This document shows positions 34,204-44,299 of a DNA stretch of 64,000 nt, piece by piece. Under the pieces are notes generated by a model. The model was not told the origin of the DNA. It made no database searches and saw only the letters and a list, made by a program, of their open reading frames with translations. Both the position numbers and the translations under genes were made by a program. This DNA is from Pseudocercospora fijiensis CIRAD86 (Eukaryota; Ascomycota; Dothideomycetes; Mycosphaerellales; Mycosphaerellaceae): NCBI RefSeq assembly GCF_000340215.1, contig NW_006921535.1:5077528-5141527 (forward strand). Direction: 5' to 3'. Positions within the stretch are counted from its first letter, which is position 1; every line of letters begins with the position of its first letter.

Positions 34204-34987
34204 GTAACAACAACAACATTGATCGATCAAGCGCGTCGAGATAATAATGTTGTTCTACGCGCAGAGTTCGCCACGGACAACGGCTTCGACAACATGGCTC
34301 CGGGCACGACCCTTGCCGTCGTCGCCATACTGTAGGCCCTCCCCCGGGCCCCGGAACAACAACGGACGGATTCGATTTCGAAGCCAGCGCCTACCAATAC
34401 CAATCCTTCAAGCCTCCTGGCCAAAATGAGCAGCACAGGCCAGTGTTTCATCTTTGACGTCCTCTAAACCGCATCTGAAACGACTCCGCCCATGCTCGCG
34501 GTCACGGCAGCATGCGGAGGCTAATAAGGTACTGTGTACATGCAGTAGCACCCTACGGCAACCAACCTCCGAGCACCGCTGTCGCCGTCCTGCCACGGCT
34601 TGCTGCAGCTGTTGGAAGTGTTGCAACCGATTAATGATTGGCATCGTGGCAGCGCGGTAGCGAAGACAACGGCGATACAAGGATACCTCCACCGCATCAG
34701 CTCCAGCTCCGCTCCGCTCCGCTCGGTGGCACTGCAGGGGAGTGGGAACATGCCCGAAGACGCATCTGATGGTGGAGAACACGCCATCCTGAAACGCCGC
34801 CTGACCGACTTCCTGCGCAAGACGGAGCCGCCCAGTCCGTCAGAAGTCGCTAGAGCATGCTCTGCCGACGAATTGACCGACCTCGGCTTTGCTAGAACTA
34901 CCTGGCCGCCTGGCGAGACGCTATCACCACCCTCGTAGAACTAAAGTCTGCTCCGACGCTCGAGTGTCAACCAACATGCAAGCGCTA
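34204..34987. other. Unmutated host island between MULE-A and the copia element
   Basis: 784 bases of normal composition starting with the target-site copy GTAACAACA. Before the MULE insertion it was continuous with 20901. Fragments of coding-like text occur (for example FDFEASAYQYQSFKPPGQ near 34370-34430) but I could not build a gene. It includes the 62-aa ORF listed separately. Confidence 0.5.
34750..34938 (+). CDS. Possible 62-aa ORF or gene fragment
   Basis: An ATG-to-TAG frame reads MPEDASDGGEHAILKRRL and on to ELTDLGFARTTWPPGE. Codon use is like the host genes. The frame is also open upstream. It may be a terminal exon of a gene disrupted by the flanking insertions. No family recognised. 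Confidence 0.25.
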   Translation: MPEDASDGGEHAILKRRLTDFLRKTEPPSPSEVARACSADELTDLGFARTTWPPGETLSPPS

Positions 34988-35113
34988 TAACTTGGAGTGT
35001 ATGTCCAGGTGTCAGGGTCCATCACGTGCCTGATGCCTGAGGCTGCAACTGCTGCACTCTATCTTCGGACTTCTACATAGATTAGTCCTTCTTCTAATAC
35101 ATTAGTTACATTA
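34988..35113 (+). repeat. 5' LTR of the copia element (spared by RIP)
   Basis: 126 bases keeping CpA and TpG (for example CCAGGTGTCAGGGTCCATCA), unlike the interior that starts at about 35114. Confidence 0.85.
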
Positions 35114-35499
35114 AGTGGTTATAAGCCCCCTACGTTTCTAATACGTATTCTACGTATTCTAATAGTTACTCCGACTGCTACGTAGACAGCGCTTGTTACT
35201 AAAAATTACGCTAATACTAATATCGTCGCCGCCCTCGCCGCCCTCGAGTGTTCTAGTAGGTGCTAGACTCGAGTCGGCTACTATTAGTGTTAGCTGTCCG
35301 CTATACCGGTTTCTAATATTAGTATTAGCTATCTGCTATACTAGAATATAGGCGCGCCTATCGGCCGCCCCTTTCTATATTATCGCTATTACTATCCGCA
35401 ATAGCTCCCCCTATAACCTCTAGCGCTTATATAAGCAACATTCCTAAGCTAAAGAATAAGGAGAATTACCTATTATAGTCGTATGCCGCTAAAGGCGCC

Positions 35500-38400
35500 C
35501 TTAAAGGTATATCGGTCTAGCGCTATATATAAGGCACCCGCTAGCGACCCCTCTCTAAGGCCTCTAGTAAGTCTTCTAAAGAGTTTAAAGACCGCTAAGA
35601 TAAATGGGACTCTAAAGATCAAATAGCGCGTACCTAGATCTTTGCTAATTGTGTTAGTAATATTTAACAATTACTACTTAGTCTGTCTATATCCTAGGAA
35701 GTATAGGACTTCCTTAAGAAGAAATATACTAGTAAAGGTAGGTCTACTAAATTCATGCTCTACTAGGAATATATTACCCTTCGGTATAATAGCAAGGACA
35801 TTAAGAAGTTCTATAATAAGTATAAGAAGAAGCTTAGTGCCTTAAAGGATACCAAATTAGCTATTAGCTAATACTAGGCTGTCTATATGTTTATTATATA
35901 GATCTCTCTATTCTACGAGGCTTTCGTACAGATACGCCGAGAGCAGATGCGCGCCTCTAAATACACTATTAACGATAATATACTTAATAACATTATTAGC
36001 GCGTTGCTTAATAAGAATGTAGCTTAATTGAACTAGGCCTAATATAACGGCTTCTTTGGTCTTTAGCGCCAACTATAATAGCAAGGTAGCAATAGCAATA
36101 ACAACGGTCGAGGTAACTCGAACTATAGCGGTCGTAGTAGCCGCGGAAATAACAACAATAGTCGTAGTCGTAGTAGAAACAACTAGAATAGTCAAAATCG
36201 CGAGAAGTGCTTATACTATTAAGGCACTCACCCTTCTAACCGCTACTACACTAAGTACCCTTACCTAAAGGAGGAAGACCGACTGCGTCGTAAATAGTAG
36301 AAGGCTAAAAAGAAGGGGGTATAGCAATAGCAGCAGCGTAGACTAACTGCTTAGCAATAGCAGCAACCGCTATCTAGTTAGAATAGTGCTTAGGGCCTAT
36401 ATACGGCTAATGCTACCCTGGGGGTGTTATTAGACCCAAACTACAATTACGCCTTTACTATAAGCGCTACTATAGTTACTATTAGCGACTAGGTTTCTAC
36501 GGCTCTTACTGCTAGTACTCGTACTACTAATTGGGTTGTCGACTTAGGTACTAGCATGCATATAGTTAACGACCCTTTATTGCTTATTAAATATAAAGGC
36601 TGTTATATTCCTGTCCGGTTTAGTAGCAACACGAAGCACGCTACGATAGTTGGTATAGCTTAGACTAAGGTTGTTAATAAGCGTAGTATAAGCAGCATAA
36701 AGCTGTCTAATACACTGTATGTTCTAGGTCTAGCAGCTAACCTTCTGTCTACTAAGAAGCTTGCCGACAAAGGCTGTTTCTATCGGAATAACAAGCGTAT
36801 ACTGTTTACTATTGTTAACGGCTCTAAGGTTACTGTTGCTTAGATATACCGAAAGAATAGTCTCCCCTATCTATATATACCAACCTCTAGTCCTAAGGGT
36901 TAGGTTGTTGCTCTTCTATCGAAGAAGGGGGTACCGACAGGTACTATAGATAAATAGCATCTACGATATAGCTATATTTATTACCGCAAGCTACTAAGAA
37001 TAGAATCTAAGGGTTAAATTGTTATTACTAGTACTAAGAAGGACTTCCGCAACTACATTGCCTGTCGTATAGCTATGTTATACAAGGAATACAATCGGCT
37101 GCTATGCGTACGACTATCTACGATCTATTACATTGTCTGTGTAGATATAGTTACTATTACTAATCCTAGTCTGTTATAGGAGCGCTATTTCATACTGTTT
37201 ATATACGCTAAGTTAGGCTATCGATACGAATATGCTAGCACGCTTAAGTTAGGGGCTATAGTGGCTATTAAGGACTATCGTGTATATATCCGTATATAGA
37301 CTAGTTACTCAATCCTAATCTACCGCCTCGATAGAGGGGGTAAATACGGCGGAAATTAGCTGTTAAATTAGGCTCGAGACGAGGGCATTGTACTGCAAGT
37401 TACTATACCTCATTCTTTAACTTAGAATAGCCTTGCTAAGGTTAGCAATTACATCGTATATACGACTGCGAGAAAGATAATGCTACAGGCTAACCTTCTA
37501 AAGTCTCTATAGCTATATACTGTTGCCTCCGCTATATAGGTCCTTAATATTACGCTAACCGCTAACGGAGGAAGCCTATATACTATTGTCGCTAAGGAGC
37601 TTAATTGGTTACGAACACAGCCGCGTCTTTAGTACCTTCGGGCGTATAGCTATACGTTAATTGCCTACGATTACAGTGTTGCTCGTAGAAAGAAGATAGA
37701 CAGCAGAGGCCTAGTTAGTAAGCTAGTTAGCTATACTAAGGGCTCTATAGACTCTAGAAAGTATATAATCTACCTGCCTAATTAACACAAGGTTATCGCT
37801 TCTAAGGATGTTTAGTTTATTGAGTTAGATAGTAACCTTCTACTTCTAAATAGCATAGATCTATATACTAACCCTAATGACCCTTCTAAAAGCGAGTTTA
37901 TTAGCATTGAGTCTATTATGCCGGCTCTGTTTAATGCTACAAGCAACGAGCCTCCGCCCCTATTAGAAGCCGCTAGTGTGGTCTAGCAACTTCTAGCTTA
38001 GCAAGAAGAACAACCTCTAGAAGGGCTAGTACAGGACTTGGCCGACGAGGTTGTTAGTCTATTGCTAATCGAGGACGACCTTCTAGACGTTCAACTACTA
38101 GCTTCAAGTAATAAAGATAGCTTTTAGTTAGCCGAGGAAGAACTAGCGTACGATCCTTACGCTAAGAAGGGCGAGCCTAGATAGTTGCCGGAGTTTAAGC
38201 GACTAAATACTATAGGCGCTCGTTTAATACGTACTACTCGAAGTAATAAGTCGGCTCGTAACCTGTTACGTAGCTATCTAGCTAATTGTAGTGTTAAGCG
38301 GTTAACTCGACGTATAATAGCCAATATACCGATAGCCTATATTAAGGGTTTTATAGCTTCCTATTACATTACTAAACAGTCTAATAAGCCTAAAGAGACT

Positions 38401-40030
38401 ATTCCTATTCCGAAGAGCTACAAGGAGGCGACTTAGTCGCTATACTAGCTACAATAGAAGGAAGCTTGTAAGGCTAAATACAAGTTACTAATCGACAACT
38501 ATATATAGGTTTATGTATCTCGGTTAGAGGTGCTAGAAGGTAGGAAAGTTGTCCGTAGCCGATAGGTCTTTACTATCAAGCGAGACGCTAATAGCAATAT
38601 AAGCCGTTTTAAGGCGCGCTAGGTCGTCCGTAGCTTTATATAGGTCGAAGGACAGGATTATAATAAGACCTATACGGCTGTTGCTAAACCTTGCACGCTT
38701 CGAGCCCTGTTTAGCTTAATTGCTTATTACGACCTAGAGGCTAAACAGTATGATATCCTAACTGCCTTCCTTAATACTCTTATCGGCGACAAGTACAAGA
38801 TCTACGTTGAACAGCTACACGGTTTTAAGGACCGTAGTGGCAAGGGCATAGTTTGCCTATTGCTAAAGGCACTATATAGTCTAAAGCAGTCACTAATGCT
38901 ATAGTATAAAGAGCTTCGGAAGTACTTAAAGAGCCTAGACTTTGTACTAATAATAACTAACGTGTATGTATTCAAACACGTTGTTAGCGGCTCGATTATC
39001 GTTATCTACGTCGATAATATAATTATTATCGCCTATAGCCTATTAGCACTAGAAGCCGTTGCTTAGATACTAAAGGACCGATTTAATATACGAGAACTTA
39101 GTAACCTGCACTACTATCTCGGTATGCGGATTATCCGTAACCGCAACTAGCGCACTATCTATATCGTTTAGGATGCCTATCTAAATAGGCTTAGTAAGAA
39201 ATATAGTATGCGTAGCCGTATCGGTCTAGCTACTCTAATAGCGCCTCGATACGTTAAGATATCGATTCAGCGTACACCTAAAGGCTATATAGCTAGTGCC
39301 GCCTTTAAGACTTAATATTAGGAGGGTATTAGTAAAGCCCTCTAGCTAGCAATAATTACTCGGCCGGATGCTTGCTACACTGCCGGCCTATTATTACGAT
39401 TCATTTCTAACCCGACCGAGGAGCATTATACCGCGCTTCTTTAGCTAATTGAGTACCTAGTAGGCACCCTCAACCGCGGTATGCGCTTCTAAGGCATATA
39501 GAACGATAAGCTAAACTTTGCTAGTTACTATAACGCCTTATAGGCTAACGATCTAGTTACCCGCCGCTCTATAGGCGGCTTCTACTTTACTATTGTAGGC
39601 GGACCTCTATTGTATAAGTCCGGCCGCTAGACACTCGTTACACTGTTATTAACTGAAGCTAAGTATGTTTAACTTACTATAGGGGCTAAGGAAGCAGTTG
39701 CCTTAGCTCGCTTATTAAAGGAGATTAGCTATAAGGGCTATATTCTTCTAGTTACGCTATACGAGGACAATTAGTCCGCTATCGCTATTACTAAGTCGAC
39801 TAGTATTAATAGCCGTACGAAGCATATAGATGCTCGAGTCTACTATATCTAAGAGAAGATTGCTAATAGTTCTATTATTGTACAATAGGTTAGCATATAC
39901 GATTAGATAGCCGATAGCTTTACTAAGCCGCTTAACAAGATTAAGCACGCCCGCTTTGTTAAGCAACTAAACCTAGTGGATTGCAAGGCCGCTATTAAGA
40001 GCGCTATAAAGCTAGCTGCTAAGTACTAAG
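35500..40030 (+). pseudogene. Copia gag-pol relic
   Basis: Broken by many TAG stops, with landmarks in order. A zinc-knuckle remnant (KCLYY then GTHPSNRYY, two Cys changed to Tyr) lies near 36205. A protease site WVVDLGTSMHIVND lies near 36535, with the usual DSG changed to DLG. Integrase-like text begins near 36955. The reverse transcriptase has SLKQSLML near 38880 and IYVDNIIII near 39005, where the catalytic YVDD has become YVDN. RNase H-like TEAKYV lies near 39650 and an RTKHIDARVYYI-like segment near 39815. Loss of the RT aspartate alone makes it inactive. Confidence 0.85.
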
Positions 40031-40172
40031 AAGGGCCTTGTTTAGATAACCTAAGAGTAGTCTAGTTTGTCTACCTGTTTGTTCTGCTTACCTAATACCC
40101 CTTGTTTGCTTTGCTAACTAAATGGCTATTGTGTTTGCTTTATTCTATGGCGATATATACGTGCTAAGGGGG

Positions 40173-40298
40173 TAACTTAGAGTATATGTCTAGGTGTTAG
40201 GGTCTATTACGTGCCTAATGCCTAAGGCTGCAACTGCTGCACTCTATCTTCGGACTTCTATATAGATTAGTCCTTCTTCTAATATATTAGTTACATTA
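40173..40298 (+). repeat. 3' LTR of the copia element (RIP-mutated)
   Basis: Same length as the 5' LTR with ten RIP-type changes relative to it. Confidence 0.85.
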
Positions 40299-40331
40299 AG
40301 TCTATACACCTAGCGACTAATATAGCACGCC

Positions 40332-43300
40332 CCTCGTTACTTCCCCGAGCCCTAGCTAGCAGCCCGAGCCCTAGTAGACCCTAAGATTATAATATCGGCT
40401 GTTACTAACAAAATCGCGTATAGAAGCGATTATCGGGTCTCTATAACAAACTCCGACTAGGCAATATACTATAAAGCTAAAAGTTGTTAGTAAGATAGTA
40501 GTATAGGCAAATCGGAGGTATTATTAGTTAGTTCTATAGGCAAGTGCGTACGCTCTATCTACTTAGGTCTAAGCGGATTGCGACCTACTGCCTTGTAACT
40601 ACGCGAGGCTATATATGCTAGCTTATACTAGTCTCTTAGCTACTAACTTTGCTATATTTAATACTGCTAGTAATAGTAGTAGTATTGTTACTATAGAACA
40701 TTGCGGTAAAGTAGCTATATTAACGAGTACTAGTACTACTATTACTACTAAGTAACAGCTCGTTGCTGTTTAAACAATGCCGCCTACTAGCGACTATGTT
40801 TAATCTACTAGCGCAAGCGCTCTTCTTTACGCGTACGTAGATTATTAACTTCTTACCGTAGAAGATCTAGCTTAGAAGGAGGTTACGGAGGCTCCGGAAG
40901 TAATAGTAATAGCTTATTACGTAGATTATAACACTCGAAGCTAGCTAGATAGTAGGCAGAGCTATACGTACGGTTAGCCTTCTAGTAAGGGTACTATTAA
41001 GTGCGGTATTAGCTCTTTACGTACTTGTAGTGCTTAGCAACCCTCGTACGAAGCTAAGTAAGTAACACTCTAGGTTCTAGGGTAAAGTTAGTCGTTCTTG
41101 CTATCGCTGTCTTCTGCTTCTTAGCGACTGCAGTCTTATTTAAGTCGTCTAATTCGCGTACTGTTTAAGTACGCTTCGTCGAATATAGTATCGCTCCGCT
41201 AGTAAGAGGTTTACGGTTGCTAAAGACTATCTTCGGCTTACGTATACGTAGCTCCTGTCGCTTTGTAAAGTTAATAAGCTAGTAGTCGTAGAAGTGCTAC
41301 GGCAATAGTACTATACGTAAGCCGCCTGTCTCTACGAGCTTTATAATCTCGTATTTATACGGATAGCCGTTAGTCTTAGTAAGGTAGTCGTTATAGCGGC
41401 ACTGCTTATAGCTATACGAGAAGGCCGAGTGCTTTATCTTATTGCTATAGTCACTAGTCGTAGTCCTTAGAAGGGTAATAGTACGCTAGTATAGCTTAGC
41501 TACTTCGAGAAGGTAGTAGTCGCTAATAACTCGAGAGACACTCGCAAAGAAGGCTCCTATTAATAGCTTATTGCACCTCTTTAGGTTGTCCGCTATAGCG
41601 GCACGGCGGCGGTTATAGCCTTCTACCTACTAGTTTAATAGGCTCTCGAAGAGGGTAAAGATATCGTAGCGGCTACTATAGTTAAGCTATTATTTAATAC
41701 GTCCGTAGTAGGACTCGACTCGCGAGGTTGTCTTATAGCTGAAGTGCAGTACTTAGTTAGTCTAATAGTTAACGATCCGAGTCTTATAATGCTACTAGTT
41801 CTTATACAGATAGGCCTTAAATATAGGGTAGACATTGTCTAGCTTTGCAACGTTGCTATTAAACTCTTCTTTAGTCTTACTATAGACAGTGTAAGTAAAC
41901 AACTGCATAAATTTAGTAGTTAATAGACTGTCTATCTAGTAGCCGTTAGCCTTAATCTGTATAAAGTCGCCTCGTTCCTTCCTTACTCGAGTAAGTATAT
42001 CTTAGTTTAAATGCTACTCGTAGACAATATTAGTTGCTTCCGGAAACACCTCGTTAATAGCTAGCATTAATGCCTCTTTACGATTAGTACCTATAACAAT
42101 AGGCATAGTATAGCCGGCTTGTTTAAGGCCCTTCCGCACTAATAGCAACAATTAGATAAAGTTAGCTTTATCGGGCTTCGGACGGACAAGGCTAATACTA
42201 AGCTTAATCGTGTCGTTTATAGGTCTAGCGGCTACTATATCTAGTAACTCGAGGTTATATAGATTAGTCGAATACGTAGTGTCGATAATTAGCTAATAAG
42301 GCGTCTATTTAAATACTACGAGAGAGGTTAGATAAAGAGCTACTATTGCCTTAATTAAGCCCTCCTTATCCGTACGAATGTCGTAGAATATACGCTCTTT
42401 GTCTAGCAAGTTAATTATACGCTAAGCCTAGTTATAGACTCGCCGCTTATTAATAGTCCTATTCTAGGAGATATTGTATACATTATAAGGTTTTAGAACT
42501 ACACTATAGCCTCGAAAATAGGCTATTATCTTCGACGTTAGTATACGAGCTTACTAAAGCCGTTCTAATTGCTCGAGGAATTCAGCCGTTCTTAAGCGCT
42601 TCCGGATCGTAGCAAGTGCTATAGTATCGTCCTTGTTATAGTTATAATAGCAGTATTGTTCTTTACTCGAATAGCGAATCTCCTACTTACCCTCTAGTTT
42701 AAAAGGGCGAATAGCGATAGTATAGAAGTAGAACTTGTAGTCTATCTTCTTAGTCTTCTTCCGAGCCTTATTCGTCGTAGTCTAGGTACGCTTATTAGGC
42801 AAACTAAAGCAGCTATAGACATATAGATAGCGGTATTTAAGGCTGTTCTTGTTCTTCTTTAGCTTCTACTCCGAAAACTCGTACCCCTTCGATATACTAA
42901 ACTCCTAGATATACCGTTCGAAGGCGCGTTTCGAAGGAAACGTCGATTAACGCGGCATTAGACCTCGCGGCAGTAAGGGCGGTAAGGGCGGCGGTTTAAC
43001 GACAAACTCGTACTTCTAAGGTCGCGGCGATACTAACCTATACTTAGGCAACGATATACGCTCTCGCGGCAGCGATAGTAAGCGCGAGCGACCTCGAATA
43101 CGCGTCTCCAAGACAAATTCGACTTCTTCCTACGATATAATATCTACCTCTTCTGCTACCGCTACTATACTATCTACTACCTCCGCGGCGCTAGTAGCGG
43201 CGATAATATTATTATCTAGAGCTAGAAAGTCGTCGATATAAGCCTCGTAAGAAGGTGATTGCGCTATTTTATCTAGGAAGAGCGTAGAAGACTGTATAGG

Positions 43301-43515
43301 TTAAGAAATCTCGAGAATACGATATTTAGTAATAGAGGCAGTCGCGTACCCGGGCGCGACTATTAATAATACTAACTAAGAACGGGAACATCGTGTATTT
43401 AGTAGAAACAGTACGTATTTAACGATATATTAATATAGGGGCGATTCTACATTAGTGCTAGGTCTATATCTACTAGGGCTCGGGCTGCTAGCTAGGGCTC
43501 GGGGAAGTAACGAGG
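40332..43515. mobile_element. MULE-B: 3.2-kb Mutator-like transposon
   Basis: Perfect 47-base TIRs, 40332-40378 and 43469-43515, starting CCTCGTTACTTCCCCGAGCC. They are flanked by a 9-base duplication, TAGCACGCC at 40323-40331 and TAGTACGCT at 43516-43524; both mismatches are C versus T, one at a CpA. The core CCGAGCCCTAGCTA and GCCCGAGCCC are shared with the TIRs of MULE-A, so the two are one family. A transposase relic fills much of the minus strand. Confidence 0.9.
40900..42960 (-). pseudogene. MULE-B transposase relic (FAR1-type N-terminus, DDE domain)
   Basis: From about 42957 the minus strand reads MPR, stop, STFPSKRAFERYI, stop, EFSISKGYEFSE, then KLKKNKNSLKYRYLYVYSCF: a FAR1-like DNA-binding start. 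Later come PFKLEGK and LERL, then LIIDTTYSTNLYNLELLDIV near 42280, the MULE DxTYxTN motif with its Asp intact, PDKANFI, and GYTMPIVIGTNRKEALMLAI. Stops are mostly TAG where Gln or Trp would fit. It is clearly the same transposase family as the MULE-A relic. Confidence 0.82.
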
Positions 43516-43770
43516 TAGTACGCTACGGAAACTTCGGCAATGTAATCCTATAGAATAATACGCTAACGATAACAAATACAGAGATCGTTATGCGAGCCTA
43601 TTTAAAGTCCCGTAAGAGCGTTAGTGCGTAGATTCTACTAAGAATAGCCTTAGCCTACCGTAGCGGACTCGGTAAGATCTAGAAGTCCGCTCCGTAGTAT
43701 ACGTAACTATAGAAAACGTAATCTCGTCGTCGGCGCGCGTCGCTGTTACTAGGTCGACGGTACTAGGATA

Positions 43771-43797
43771 GTAGTAGTAGTAGTAGTAGTAGTAGTA
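43771..43797. repeat. GTA trinucleotide microsatellite
   Basis: Nine consecutive GTA units inside the left arm of MULE-C. Confidence 0.95.
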
Positions 43798-44299
43798 CGA
43801 TTTCCGCTAGTATACTAAACATCGCGAATAAGAGGTCGTACGGTCGCAATTTAATAGATTTCGTACTGTTTTAATAGATTTTAACGACCCCCGCATCTCT
43901 ACTAATAGATACTAATAATGTTACTAAAAATAAAGCTAAAGTTTGTTAGCAAAACAGCGGTATAGCAAAATTCGAGGTATAGTTAGCGATTATAGCTATT
44001 TTAATAGCGTTAATATATATTAGAGGGCGGCGGTATATAAGGTATGCTACTATAGACCTATATCGCGCTCGGAGGCGCGTATTGCTACCTATTTAGTGCC
44101 GGTAGTATCGGTAGAGGCATATTAAAGCTATTAGTTACCTCCGCGACCTGCGCGACCTACGCGACCTACGCGACAGCGGAATTTAAAGGAAAGCGCGACG
44201 AGAACGCGTCGATACCGCCTAGAACTGCTAACGGCGCTTCTTTACCAAAATTTAGCTAAGCTAGCGCCACTAGTGTTCGTTCGGGTATATATCTTTGTT

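Larger units (their letters stand above)
34988..40298 (+). mobile_element. Complete Ty1/copia LTR retrotransposon, RIP-mutated
   Basis: Two 126-base LTRs, 34988-35113 and 40173-40298, start TAACTTGGAG (TAACTTAGAG on the right) and end TTACATTA. They differ at ten positions, every one a CpA-to-TpA or TpG-to-TpA change in the right copy. A purine tract (CTAAGGGGG) lies just before the right LTR, and AGTGGTTATAAGCC after the left one is a plausible primer-binding site. Internal order is gag, protease, integrase, reverse transcriptase, RNase H, as in copia. A target duplication was not clear. Confidence 0.9.

Noticed and set aside
36056..36268. 70-codon Val/Thr-rich ORF in the copia element
   Set aside because: It is an alternative frame of the gag region; the correct frame shows the zinc-knuckle remnant.
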